A DNA stretch of 64,000 bases, from contig OZ038464.1 in assembly GCA_964036295.1 (NCBI GenBank), positions 4,901,501 to 4,965,500 on the forward strand, in the 5' to 3' direction. The notes under the pieces are model-generated. The model was not told where the DNA came from, ran no database searches, and was given only the letters and a program-made list of their open reading frames with translations. Source of the stretch: Plumapathes pennacea. Lineage: Eukaryota; Cnidaria; Anthozoa; Antipatharia; Myriopathidae. Shown piece after piece: positions 33,451 to 44,139 of this stretch (the stretch's first letter is position 1; every line of letters begins with the position of its first letter). The position numbers and the translations under genes are program-made.

Positions 33451-36400
33451 ATGGACCAAGACGAAGTGATGAAGGGAAAGCTGCGAGCGCTCGGCTTTAC
33501 CCTCAAAAAGACTAACAATATCATCGCGAAGGAGGATGAAGAAGTCGCGGAACGACAGAAATCATCTATCACAGTTGCGATCAAGGCTGTGAACAACCTC
33601 AAGGAACAAATCGAAGAACAGAAGTTCGCTAAAGGAGAATCTGAAGATGAAGTCAGAACGTGGGGCGAGGAAGCTGAGAACTTATTAGCTGAAGCGGATG
33701 AAGGTGTCAAGAAACTAGCAAAACATATCCAGCAAATGCAAGCTGACCGGCAAGCGGCCGAAGATGCTCACAAGCGGCAGGGAAAACTAACGTTTAAGCA
33801 GAAAGAATACGAGCAGCAACAAGCCCACGAAGAGCATGAGAGACAACAGCAGTTAGAGTTCGAACGCCAACTCCTAAACCAGAAACTAGAGTATCAAAAG
33901 ATGCTTGAAGAGGCACACCCAGACCCACCGAAAAAGGGCGCTGCCGCTAAGCTTCCCAAACTCGTGATAACACTTTTCAACGGGTCGTATCACGATTGGC
34001 TGCGATTTTGGGGTCAATTCACCGCCGAGATTGACAGCGCCGAAATCGCGGATGTCATGAAGTTTTCTTATCTGAAGGAGTTAGTTGATCCTAAAATCCG
34101 ATCAAACATAGACGGACTGCCTTTCACCGCCGCAGGGTACGAACGTGCCAAGAAGATCCTTGCAGACCGCTATGGTGATACTAGCGAGATCGTGAACTCA
34201 TACGTAGAAGAAATTATCAACCTTCCGACGATAACGAGTGCGCAACCAGCAAAGATACACGCATTCTATGACAAGCTAATGTATTGCGTGCAGTCATTAG
34301 AAACACTCGAGAAGCTTAGCGATGTGAACGGTCACGTGAGACTAACCCTGAACAAACTGCCCGGTATCCGTGGGGATCTTGTGAGAACTGAGCAAAAATG
34401 GAAGGAATGGGACTTCACTCAACTAGTCGCGGCCCTACAAGCTTGGACCGAAAGGAATCCAATAGAAGCGAAACGTGAAGAGAAACCACAGGAATCTCCG
34501 TACAAGAGGCGTGACAAGCCCTTGAGAGTCTATCAAACTCGACAAGCGGAACACAAGACACGCGCGTGCGTCTATTGTGAAACCACGGAACACAAATCTT
34601 CCGCTTGCAACACGGTGACGGAAATTACCGAGAGAAAGAGACTTCTGACAGAGAAGAGATTATGTTACAATTGCACCGGAGCGAATCACAGAGCTTCTGA
34701 GTGTAAAAGCAAAATGACATGTCAGAACTGTGCCAAACGGCATCATTCCTCCATCTGTGATCAGAAAATAGCCGCAGAAAAGATGTTGACAGCACGTTGT
34801 CCCGATGAAGCTGAAGTGGTTTATCCAGTTGTGATAATCGAGGTTGAAGGAGTGAAATGCAGAGCGCTCCTTGACACCGGAGCGGGAAGTTCGTACGCTT
34901 CCGCTAAGCTGCTGGACCAGATGTCCAAACGACCCACGATAACGGAGACAAAGAGAATCGAAATGCTTTTGGGAGCGACCACCACGAGAGCAGAAATATT
35001 CAAGGTGAAAGTGGGAGCGGTCGAAGGAGATTTTACTATGGAAGTAAACTTGACCAAAGTCCACAAGCCGCAACTGATGCACTTGGAAAACCCACAGTAC
35101 GAGAATCTACTAAAGAAATATACACATTTGAGCGGAGTGAAGATGACCGACACTGACCGAAAACCTCAACTTCCCGTGCACGTGGTCTTGGGTGCCAGTG
35201 AATATGCCATGATCAAGACACAATGTGCCCAGAGGGTTGGACTGCCAGGCCAACCAGTGGCCGAGAAAACGCTTCTTGGGTGGACAATCATGTCACCAGG
35301 GAGGGAGACCGACACAAGTCCAATGCTCCTAACTCAGACCTCTAGCGTGGACTATGAAGAGCTGTGCCGACTTGATGTACTTGGTCTAGCTGACGCAACC
35401 GAGAACGACCAGAAAACGGTCTATGCTGAATTCAAAGAACAACTGACCAGAGATCCCGCTGGTTGGTACGAAACAGGATTGCCCTGGAAAGGGAATCACC
35501 CCGACCTACCCAACAATAAGCAGGGGAGCCAGAGACGACTACAATCTCTGTTGCGGAAGTTGAAGCGAACCAATAATACCAAGAAATATGACGAGGTCAT
35601 ACAAGAACAGCTGCAGCAGGGAGTGGTAGAGCAGGCCCCCGTCAATCCATGCGGGAGAGAATTCTACATTCCGCACAAACCAGTGATCAGAGAGAACGCA
35701 GAGAGTACAAAACTACGCATAGTTTATGATGCCTCAGGCCGAGAGAGAGAAGGGGCGCCCTCCCTCAATGACTGCCTCCACACAGGACCACCTTTGCAGA
35801 ACAAGCTGTGGAGCGTTCTAGTCAGAGAACGGTTCCATCCCGTGGCCATCGTGGGAGACTTGCAGAAAGCGTTTCTGCAGGTCCGAATTAGAGAGAATGA
35901 GCGAGACGCATTGCGGTTTCACTGGAAATCCAATGAACACTCTGAAATAGAGACACTGCGATTTACAAGGGCCTTATTCGGGCTAGCGCCCTCCCCCTTC
36001 CTACTTGGGAGTGTGATCGAGCACCACCTGGATAGCTGGCAGAGCCGAATGCCAGAAGTTGTGGCCGAGATACGGAAAAGCCTCTACGTAGACCACCTCA
36101 TATCGGGATCTACTACCGTATCCCAGGCTAAAGAATTGAAGGAGGGTGCCATTGAAGTTTTTGCAGACGCAACGTTCAAGCTGCATAAGTGGAACTCTAA
36201 TATAAAGGAACTTGAACCACCTAGTGGCGACTCCAAGCAAGGCCAAGGCGAACCAACCTATGCAAAGCAGCAGCTGGGCGTAAAAGCGAGCGAGACTAAC
36301 ATGATAGGACTGCCCTGGGATAAGAAGGACACCCTGAGAATCCTTTACCCCCAGGAGACAGCAGAATGCACCAAGAGAGGAATCTTGGCGAATCTCGCCA

Positions 36401-37623
36401 AGATTTATGATCCGATAGGGCTAGTTTCCCCTACAACCCTCAGCGGGAAATTTATCTACAGAGATATATGCGACCTGAAGTCAGCCTGGGACGCGCCAGC
36501 ACCGGGACAGCTAGTCGAGCGCTGGCAGAGATGGAGAAACAGCCTACCACCCGACGTGACAGTACCCAGATCCCTTGTGTGTCATCAAGAGCCCATACGA
36601 TCCGTAGAGCTGCATGCCTTTGGCGACGCCAGTGGCAACGGAGTGTCGGCGACGGTGTATGCGGTGGTGACTCAAGAGTCAGGAACCAACCAAGGGCTCG
36701 TGACTGCAAAGGCACGACTAGCCAAACGCAATACGACCATACCCCGGCTGGAACTTATATCAGCCCATATGGCCGCCAATCTCGTGAGCAACGTCAGGAA
36801 TGCGTTGGCAGGGTTCCCGGTCACAGACACACAGTGTTGGCTAGACAGTAGTGTGGCACTGCATTGGATCAGAGGCCAGGGCGAGTACAAGCAGTTCGTG
36901 GCAAACCGAGTCCACAAGATTCAGAACCACTCAGAGATAGCTTGGCGTCACGTACCGACAGCCGAGAACCCCGCAGACCTGGGGAGCCGTGGCGGTAGCG
37001 TCACAAACGCGGAGCTGTGGTTGAAAGGACCGGAGTGGTTGAGGCACCGCGAGAAGTGGCCGCCAGAAATTGTGACCAAATCTTCACCAGAGAGCAAAGC
37101 AGAGGCCAAAGTGACAAGAGAACTGCTCGCCACTACAGTCAAGCAAAGGGATGCATTTGACGATCTGCTCAACAAGCACAAACTGTGGCGAGTCCTGCGC
37201 ACGTGCGCGTGGGTCAACCGCTTCCTGCACAACTGCAAAAGCAACAAATCCGAGAGAGCCATGGGTCCGCTAACCACCCAAGAAATCGAGGACCAGAGAC
37301 TGTGGTGGACAAAGCGAGTCCAACATGAAGCCAAGAATCAGCCAAAGTTCCAAGAGGACAGAATGCAGTTGAACCTACAAGAGAATCAAGAAGGAATCCT
37401 GGAATGCAGAGGGAGGATTCAAGGCGTGTACCCTCTCTACCTCCCCGACAGCCATCCGTACACCGAGAAGCTGGTAGAGGAAGCTCATCTGCGCACGCTC
37501 CATGGGGGAGTTCCACTAGCCATGGTTCATGTAAGGAACAACCATTGGGTGCCGAGATTAAGACAACTCATCAAACGCGTCAGAAGCAGTTGCTGCGGAA
37601 ATGCGTATTCGGCACACTGCTAA
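33451..37623 (+). CDS. BEL/Pao gag-pol polyprotein, integrase-truncated
   Basis: 1390 residues from an ATG 93 bp past the LTR. Order: charged coiled coil (about 1-160); gag region of DUF1759 type (LPKLVITLFNGSYHDWLRFW, about 166-340); three CCHC-like zinc knuckles (about 373, 405, 424); aspartic protease with DTGAGSS at 475; RT with IVGDLQKAF and an active site read as YVDH at 879-882, where the second of the usual paired aspartates is His; A17/RNase H region with FGDASG (Asp1059), RLELISA, WLDSSVALHW and ENPADLGSRG; then the integrase zinc-binding start (EAHLRTLHGG). The frame ends after RSSCCGNAYSAHC, before any integrase DDE core. It would form particles and process itself, but the polymerase and integration steps look disabled. 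Confidence 0.9.
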   Translation: MDQDEVMKGKLRALGFTLKKTNNIIAKEDEEVAERQKSSITVAIKAVNNLKEQIEEQKFAKGESEDEVRTWGEEAENLLAEADEGVKKLAKHIQQMQADRQAAEDAHKRQGKLTFKQKEYEQQQAHEEHERQQQLEFERQLLNQKLEYQKMLEEAHPDPPKKGAAAKLPKLVITLFNGSYHDWLRFWGQFTAEIDSAEIADVMKFSYLKELVDPKIRSNIDGLPFTAAGYERAKKILADRYGDTSEIVNSYVEEIINLPTITSAQPAKIHAFYDKLMYCVQSLETLEKLSDVNGHVRLTLNKLPGIRGDLVRTEQKWKEWDFTQLVAALQAWTERNPIEAKREEKPQESPYKRRDKPLRVYQTRQAEHKTRACVYCETTEHKSSACNTVTEITERKRLLTEKRLCYNCTGANHRASECKSKMTCQNCAKRHHSSICDQKIAAEKMLTARCPDEAEVVYPVVIIEVEGVKCRALLDTGAGSSYASAKLLDQMSKRPTITETKRIEMLLGATTTRAEIFKVKVGAVEGDFTMEVNLTKVHKPQLMHLENPQYENLLKKYTHLSGVKMTDTDRKPQLPVHVVLGASEYAMIKTQCAQRVGLPGQPVAEKTLLGWTIMSPGRETDTSPMLLTQTSSVDYEELCRLDVLGLADATENDQKTVYAEFKEQLTRDPAGWYETGLPWKGNHPDLPNNKQGSQRRLQSLLRKLKRTNNTKKYDEVIQEQLQQGVVEQAPVNPCGREFYIPHKPVIRENAESTKLRIVYDASGREREGAPSLNDCLHTGPPLQNKLWSVLVRERFHPVAIVGDLQKAFLQVRIRENERDALRFHWKSNEHSEIETLRFTRALFGLAPSPFLLGSVIEHHLDSWQSRMPEVVAEIRKSLYVDHLISGSTTVSQAKELKEGAIEVFADATFKLHKWNSNIKELEPPSGDSKQGQGEPTYAKQQLGVKASETNMIGLPWDKKDTLRILYPQETAECTKRGILANLAKIYDPIGLVSPTTLSGKFIYRDICDLKSAWDAPAPGQLVERWQRWRNSLPPDVTVPRSLVCHQEPIRSVELHAFGDASGNGVSATVYAVVTQESGTNQGLVTAKARLAKRNTTIPRLELISAHMAANLVSNVRNALAGFPVTDTQCWLDSSVALHWIRGQGEYKQFVANRVHKIQNHSEIAWRHVPTAENPADLGSRGGSVTNAELWLKGPEWLRHREKWPPEIVTKSSPESKAEAKVTRELLATTVKQRDAFDDLLNKHKLWRVLRTCAWVNRFLHNCKSNKSERAMGPLTTQEIEDQRLWWTKRVQHEAKNQPKFQEDRMQLNLQENQEGILECRGRIQGVYPLYLPDSHPYTEKLVEEAHLRTLHGGVPLAMVHVRNNHWVPRLRQLIKRVRSSCCGNAYSAHC

Positions 37624-37777
37624 AGATGAACAATGAACTACCGGTACTCTTATAATCCAAACGACGAATGTCACATGTAGTTCATATAGTCTATGTAATT
37701 CATCCAGTTATATTGTAATCGAATACTTATTAGGACTCCAAGGATCAGGTTAAAACATATACCTCGTGAGCGAGCTA

Positions 37778-37790
37778 TATGGGGGGAGTG
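37778..37790 (+). promoter_or_regulatory. Polypurine tract
   Basis: The purine run ggggggag followed by tg lies directly against the 3' LTR, the usual priming site for plus-strand DNA in LTR elements. Confidence 0.7.
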
Positions 37791-38061
37791 TGTCGGAGAT
37801 TACGCAAATGTATATCGTGAGAAGAGTGGATTAGTAAGATAAGAGCACATTGCCAGCGAGCGGAAAGATAAGTGAGTTTAGCGAGTGACAGGTTGAGAGG
37901 GATTAAATTTTGGTAAGTGATATGATTGAACTTAGCATTGTGTATGCAACTGAAGTATTTAGTGTGAGTGAATCTGCGAGAGAGTGCGAAGCTTCATTAA
38001 AACTGTGAAAAGACAGCCTTGCGATTTTGTCGTGGATACTTGGGGAGGCGAATTCACGACA
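37791..38061 (+). repeat. 3' LTR of BEL/Pao element
   Basis: 271 bp, read base by base as identical to the 5' LTR. Followed by GGTC, the second target duplicate. Confidence 0.95.
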
Positions 38062-38216
38062 GGTCAGCTGAAGTTGTCTTCTTCATCAAACGGCGATTCC
38101 TCTGTAACATAACCGATGAGGGATCGTGAGGTTTTGATTGTCGTCTATCTCTTCCGCAAATGATACTTATACTGAGTGTGGCGTCATGCACCCCATAAAC
38201 ATAGCAATAGGATTAA

Positions 38217-39416
38217 GGTATCAGGATACCCTCCGGACTTTGCCAGATTCGAAAAAAATTTTTTTGGCTTAACGAAATTATTACATGTTTTACCTTGTGT
38301 TTCTGAAAACAAAATTTGGATACCTATTTTTTTCCTCGAGATATTTAAACGAAAGGATTTTATATTTCTCTTTCTCGCCGGAAGCTACCTGTCAACAGAT
38401 CGTTGTATCTCCCGTAACTGCACAGCATGCGGCTTGCGCGTCAGTCATGCAAAACAATAAAGTACAAATTTTAGCCGCGCGACGGATAACGCATGACTAA
38501 CAGCAGATCTGCAAGAATATCGAAATGCCGTAAGAAATATTTCCCTGTACGCCTTTGTGAACGCTTTTTTACGTTTAGAACGAGTTTGTCGTTTGCTTGA
38601 ACTCTTTCCGAATTCCAACTGTGGCTGCAAAAGGTTGAATTGGTGTTGAGTGGTGAGTGCAACTGTGAAGCGAAAATAGATGTTGCGAAACTTACTCGAA
38701 CGAAGCGTTGATGTCCGTAGTTATGCACGGCGGTCTTTTGTGCTGCGTGTTTCAATTACCGACAAGATGCCTGGAAAGCTCTATGCGAAAGCACTAACTG
38801 CGGTGTTTTGACAGATTGCTGACAGATGAGGCGATTATGTAAACAGGTTTCCGGCTCCCTGGTCAGAATCTTTAAATGTGTTTTTCTCGGTGTTTTCAAA
38901 ACGCGGAAAAGTGTTTCTCTCGGAAACCTGCATTTCAATGGATTTTAATCGATTGGCTTGAAACTCGGCAAATATATGAATCAATATCAAAGCTACAAAA
39001 AGGTGTCTCCGATTTTAATTCTTTTTTTTTGTTCAGAAGATATGTCCGCTTTTGTCTTGCGCGTAGCTAGAAATATGATCGGCCAACTTTAAAAGTCAAT
39101 AACTTTGTATATGGACAAGATATCAAAATTCGGAGACACCTTTTTTTTCTTCATTGTGTCAACATTAGGCTGCAGCAATAAATAATAAAATGGGGTAAAA
39201 TCTGAGTGACATTAGGCTTTTTGAATGAGGCAAGGTCAAAATTCACTCGGAAGCTGATAACTTTCTTTCTTTAGCAAATCCAAAAAATATAAAGCTTTAC
39301 CCTAAATCTATGATTGTTGAGCTTTCAGAAAATATATACTTTATTATTAGTTAAATGTAACGCTAGCGCGAAAAATGGGTTTGAACGCATGTCGTTCACG
39401 AGGGTATCCTGATACC
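38217..39416. mobile_element. 1200-bp nonautonomous DNA element flanked by TTAA
   Basis: TTAA stands at 38213-38216 and 39417-39420. The element begins ggtatcaggataccctc and ends with its exact inverse, gagggtatcctgatacc (17-bp TIR). The first 14 bases are themselves a palindrome. R-family sequence reads continuously across the insertion (gcaataggattaa to aacggcc), which gives an empty site in other R copies. No transposase frame. Confidence 0.85.
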
Positions 39417-39947
39417 TTAAAACGGCCACTTGTTTACACATTTTCCCGTCCATTTCATCCACTCCAGTGCTGAATTGTTTATTCATTTGCTGCACTTTGT
39501 GAGTCTATCTCGTGTACTTTAATTGTTTTCAATTTTCTTGTCCATTTCTGCATCTTGTGACTCTGTCTCGTATCTTTACTGTTTCTCTATCATCAGCATT
39601 TTCAGCAATCTGCATTAATTTCCACGCCCTCCTATGTAGTCATACGCCCCCCGAAAGAAACCTAGAAGTTAAAAGTCTTGGCCCGTCAAGCTTGGATGCG
39701 CGCGCAACCTTGAGATTGAATATGAACTAGTGCGGGGCATCCCACCTGAACAATGTTTAGAAAACCTATCGGTGCAACTGAACCACAAGTGGCTAGCTAA
39801 TTTCACTGCGTTTTTTTAAAAAGGTCCAGTATTAATGTGCAGTTATACAATAGTTCGGTCAAAAGAGTTCCAACTTTTGGCAGCACGATAAAATAATTCC
39901 CCCAGTTGCGCTTGGGAGATTCGGCACCTTATAAGGTCATTGTTATA

Positions 39948-40336
39948 GAGTGGTAAAGTGATGACGTCATAAAAATATTTTTTCGGAAATAATGGACTTT
40001 GCGCAATTCTTCGGAATGGCCTATCTAAAAAATGTTCACATCGAAAAAATTGGCTCTTTAGTGCATTAAACAGCTGTGATATAGGCTTTTGAAGTTCAAA
40101 TTGCTTCATACTAAACCCTCTTATGTGGTGTTGGTTCCTTTGATTTGGAACCAACGCTAAATAAGAAAGTTTAGTTAAGACTATCTCGAACTTTAAACTT
40201 CCCTATCTTCGCTTTCAGTAGGGCTAGCGATTTGAAATTTTCACACGTTCTTTCAGCAGCTGTGTATATCGCATGATGTGGTTTTGAGGTTTGAATGGAA
40301 AAGTTTGCAAAATGATGACGTCACACTTTACCACTC
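39948..40336. mobile_element. 389-bp MITE flanked by TA
   Basis: Inverted ends gagtggtaaagtg with tgacgtcat just inside at left, and atgacgtcac with actttaccactc at right; TA lies on both sides (39946-39947 and 40337-40338). No coding capacity. The subterminal tgacgtca is a CRE-like site. Confidence 0.75.
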
Positions 40337-40449
40337 TATTTACTCTGTGTATAGTCAAGCGACCGTGAGTACGGTATCACGGCTTGACAACTCTTACTAC
40401 TTATAAATAGTTCAGTGTTAAACCATTCAAACATTTTTGCATCATAGTA

Positions 40450-40616
40450 AAGGTCATGGTGCAAAAGGAGGTCAACCATGCTCGTGAGGATCAGATACCC
40501 TGGGTGCGAGAGGTTTCTCGCTCTCGGAAGCTCCGGCCTCGCCTCCGCAGCCTCCTCCGCCCGTGGTTTCGCCCCCAGCCCTACGCGGCCGCGCAGCTCG
40601 GAGCTTCCGAGAACGA
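40450..40616. other. GC-rich stretch, unexplained
   Basis: An unusually GC-rich block (ctcgcctccgcagcctcctc and similar) in AT-rich surroundings, next to a reversed mariner-like MITE fragment. Part of it is an inverted pair, ctctcggaagctccgg against cggagcttccgagaac. No gene seen. Confidence 0.4.
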
Positions 40617-40753
40617 AAAACTCGGTTATCTCGAACTCCTCGCAATAAACTTGGTATAAAATTACCTTTAGTGAGAACCCCGCTATCTCAATTCCCCACT
40701 GTCTTGAACTATTTCTCGCTTCCCTTGAGAGTTCGAGATACCGGGGTTCTACT
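40617..40753 (-). mobile_element. Partial mariner-like MITE, reversed
   Basis: Ends in cggggttctactg before TA and contains ctcggttatctcgaactc, the reverse of the interior of 31641-31853. The left end is lost. Confidence 0.6.
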
Positions 40754-41295
40754 GTAATTATAATTTGCAAATATTCTGCATGGCAATACCAGATTGATAA
40801 AAGAGTTGAACAATAAAAGTAAATACTAGTGAGAAATAGGATAAATTTATCAAACAGGTGGAATGGCGTACTCGGTTTGTCTGATGTAAGGTAGACACTA
40901 TGAAGCACACGTGCAAGAAAGGTACGAATATAGAAGCTCGCATCAGACCTATCGGACCTTAAGAACAAATTTGGATTCGTACAATACAATCGGTGGTTTC
41001 CAGTTCCGATTTGTTATGGGAAAATATGCATGCTTTATATATTTTACACGACGGTGTTTGTTTGTTTGTTTGCTTTGTTTTGTTTTGCTGTTTAGTTCTG
41101 CATTACAAATTGTTAAAAGGATTGCCTTTTTTTCTTTAGGTGTAGATAATTTAGGATGAACTTCTTTTAACTGAAAGTGCACGAAAAAAATAGACCTGAT
41201 TAAATATCGACCTCACTTATATCGACAGAATTAACGAGTTCTAAAGTGGACTGGGTTAGTCTATTTAACACAACGTTTCTTCTTACATGAAGTTC

Positions 41296-42234
41296 TTATT
41301 GATGAAGCGTTAGGTTAAACGCTTTCGTCCTCACTAGTGATGCACTGATTGGTTGGTTCAATTGCGTAATGTTGATTTCTGCTTGATTCTTCTTGGTTTT
41401 ACAACAGAAAACAAGGGAAGACATTGCCCTTCTAAAATCTGGAATCCGGAAGCAATAGATGTTGGGATTCATGAAAGAGTTGCTGTACTGAAGCAGTTTA
41501 ACGCCTTCATCTGGAAACACTCGTAAAATAATATTTGTCAAACTAGGTTGGTAATAATTTGAAAAATAAAGGACGCTGTATGGAAGCCACGCTGCAAGGA
41601 AAATGACCGTTGTGATCAGCAGTGTAGTGGCAAGTCTCCGGTCTTGTTTTGCGTGTGCTCCCGGAAATGGTCGCAGTTTGACTTTGATCCACAGACATGA
41701 GTAGGCAAGACAAGTGACTGACAATGGCGCGAACAAGAATGCCACTATGATGGAGTGGAAGGACAGAAACGAGAGTAGGCCGCGCCGAAAAAGTACGAAT
41801 GTCATCACAGGAAGTATAGTTGCAACCCAGAGAAGTAGTAAGCTCTTTAAGTAGGTCTTGGTAGTGATTTGACGCAGTTGGAACGGTCGAAATATAGCGT
41901 AAAGTCTCTCCAGGGCAATTATAGTGAGCGTGAAGATTGAAGCAAGACCAAGTGTCATGTCCACGATGACAAATGGATAACTGGACACCAGCAAAGCAAG
42001 GCGCAGTAAGTACATGGGGATTGCTAACAATCCAACCAACAGATCAGTGACAGCCAAATTAATCAGGAAGATGTGGACGCGCGCACGTTTAGCGACAGGA
42101 AGCCTCCTAAAGGAAACAATTGTGAGCGAGTTTGCCGTTACTATGGCAATGGCTGTGATAGAATAGACTGCTGTCCATGAAGATTTTAGTAAGGTCAGGA
42201 GACTTGGTCGCACTGTGGACGAGAAGTTGTTCAT
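41296..42234 (-). CDS. Rhodopsin-family (class A) G protein-coupled receptor
   Basis: 312 residues from ATG at 42234 (MNNFSS, with an NFS glycosylation site near the start). The frame stays open upstream to 42390 but without ATG. Seven hydrophobic segments are visible. Class A landmarks: TM1 Asn35 (TANSLTI), TM2 LAVTDLL (Asp64), ERL at 109-111 for DRY, TM4 Trp136, TM5 Pro170, AWLPY at 215-219 for CWxP, and NPNIY at 256-260 for NPxxY. The usual TM3/ECL2 disulfide cysteines appear absent, a feature shared with the melanocortin/cannabinoid/S1P/adenosine (MECA) branch; the ligand is unknown. It is intronless, as many cnidarian class A receptor genes are. A CC pair in the tail (277-278) may be palmitoylated. 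Confidence 0.9.
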   Translation of the reverse strand: MNNFSSTVRPSLLTLLKSSWTAVYSITAIAIVTANSLTIVSFRRLPVAKRARVHIFLINLAVTDLLVGLLAIPMYLLRLALLVSSYPFVIVDMTLGLASIFTLTIIALERLYAIFRPFQLRQITTKTYLKSLLLLWVATILPVMTFVLFRRGLLSFLSFHSIIVAFLFAPLSVTCLAYSCLWIKVKLRPFPGAHAKQDRRLATTLLITTVIFLAAWLPYSVLYFSNYYQPSLTNIILRVFPDEGVKLLQYSNSFMNPNIYCFRIPDFRRAMSSLVFCCKTKKNQAEINITQLNQPISASLVRTKAFNLTLHQ

Positions 42235-42630
42235 CTTAGGAGCAGGATCAATTATCTTACAAAAAAGGATAGATCTTGGTGAATGAAATAGGATGGCGAT
42301 TTGTCTGATCAACAGAATTGACTTGGAGTTTAAAAAATACATCCAAACGTTTGCTGGGCCAGGAAAGTCAGTGCATCGAATCCCATACAAGACTGTTGCG
42401 AGTTAAGTGAAACAATTGGTTGCAGGCAGATGATAATCGAGATTTACAAGTTTAAATATGTTTGCTGTTTTCTAGAAGACGCTTCCATGCATGAAAACTG
42501 CAAAAATACGGTCAGTTGGTCAGCGTTCGTCGCCATATTACATCTTGTTCAAGCCTCGTTTTCCTTGTGCACAACTTATGTTATAGAAAATGCATTGAAC
42601 TAGTTTATAGCTGAGTATCGAGTCCTTTAA

Positions 42631-42833
42631 CCCTTTCACTCCCATGTTCAAAATGCAGATTCTCCCAACCTTTTAAGAGGAAATTGTATGAGTGATGTGG
42701 TGAGAATTGATAGTTTAATCAACTATTAACTGAGCAAGGTATCAAAAGCCAAGTTCTCCTTACTGTATGATATATTTGTGCTGCCAAAACTTAAGGAGAA
42801 AATTGAACTTGATCACTCTTGGGAGTGAAAGGG
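42631..42833 (-). mobile_element. piggyBac-like MITE, family M (reversed copy)
   Basis: TTAA at 42627-42630 and 42834-42837; ends ccctttcactcccatg and cttgggagtgaaaggg. 203 bp, opposite in orientation to the R-embedded copies. Confidence 0.85.
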
Positions 42834-42837
42834 TTAA

Positions 42838-44135
42838 TATTAAATGTGAACAAGCATCCCTTGTAACCACAAAAGTCTCTTAATTTTCTGATTTTTAAAA
42901 TCTCTTTACTTATTTCCGACTCTGGGACCAATTCCCCCATGAAACCTGAAAGAATTATCATATCTTAGGTGTACTCTTTTTTCGCAATAAGGTTATTTTT
43001 TCTTGATTTGCAGAATAATTTTGCGCAACTTCGAAATGGCTGAATAAACTTAAACGTTTTAATCATTATTCGCGTCACAGTCCTCACAATGATTACAAAT
43101 AGCTGCAAATTGGCTATGAAAATGTTACGCTTTGTGTATTGGGCAAAATAGATGCGATTTTAGATAACACATTAAGTAATTAAAATTATACGGTTCACTC
43201 TCCATTCCCAGGTGCATGTAAAAGAGTACGTACTCGCAGCCTTTATCCAATTTTTCAACTTACATATTTTTTTCCATTTCAATAATTCTTGACAACCTTG
43301 TACGTTGTAATTTGGTGGTTTTACCTTCTTGTTACCATTAACGTTATATTAATTTTTCTCCGGGATCACGGGGACTACAAATGTATTTCACTAAACAGCT
43401 AGTCAAATAAAATACACGATCGACCTGTAAAAGATGAAAAAAAATGTTGTGGAGTAAATTTGTGTCCGCTTTGAGCGCAACAATGTTGCCACTTGTTTTG
43501 TTACCCTGGAAACATCAAAGTACACAATGTTGCCGCAAATAACGTGTCCTCATTTTTCCGGTCGATTAGTTCAAATTTTCAGATCTAAAGGAAAGATAAA
43601 ATGGTCAACTTTTTTGATGTAGACTTATAATATTATGTACAGTAATAGTTTATATACAGCCAAAAATTAAAGCTAATGAACATTAAAGTTGATATGGTTC
43701 CTGTCGAGTGCAACACGCTTTCATATTGGTACTCGTTTGCGCCTGTTATTGCATCCGAAAATATGAAGTTCTGTAATAAAGATATTTCATAGCTAAAAAT
43801 GATTGATTTCAACGCTAAAAACTCGCACGTCGCAAGAGAACTCTAGAGCAGCGTTGGGTTAAAGTGCTCAGTTAGATAAAATTAATAAAAGCACCAAACT
43901 GGCTTAGTGGTACGTAATTATGAGTCAGCATTGTCTTGAGCGTAGACCTCTCTTGGAATGTGGTCCAACGACTGGTTAAAACGTACATTATTATTATAAC
44001 ACACGTGTACAGACAAGCAACATACACGCACACGAAGGCACGCAGACCGCTTGAGCCAGTCATTTATTTACTGTGTACTTCCAATTGCTTTTCCAAATAC
44101 GGTACATACTTAACTTTCCTACTGACCCGACCAAG
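42838..44135. other. Gene-free AT-rich stretch
   Basis: No open frame with family likeness and no clear repeat structure in this upstream flank of the GPCR gene. Confidence 0.4.
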
Positions 44136-44139
44136 TTAA

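Larger units (their letters stand above)
33087..38061 (+). mobile_element. BEL/Pao LTR retrotransposon, recent but defective
   Basis: A 4975-bp element with two identical 271-bp LTRs, a 4-bp target duplication, a likely tRNA-primer site just inside the 5' LTR, one long gag-pol frame, and a polypurine tract before the 3' LTR. Identical LTRs mean a recent insertion. The pol lacks the integrase catalytic core and has an altered RT active site, so it was probably copied with helper proteins from a relative. Confidence 0.95.
32821..39630. repeat. Repeat family R, copy 2, split by two insertions
   Basis: R text at 32821-33086 continues at 38062-38216 and again at 39421-39630, in the same order as in 49740-50340. 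It is interrupted by a BEL/Pao element (33087-38061) and a 1200-bp TTAA-flanked element (38217-39416). Confidence 0.75.

Noticed and set aside
33451-37623. Endogenous retrovirus with envelope
   Set aside because: No envelope frame; domain order and A17-type region are those of BEL/Pao retrotransposons.
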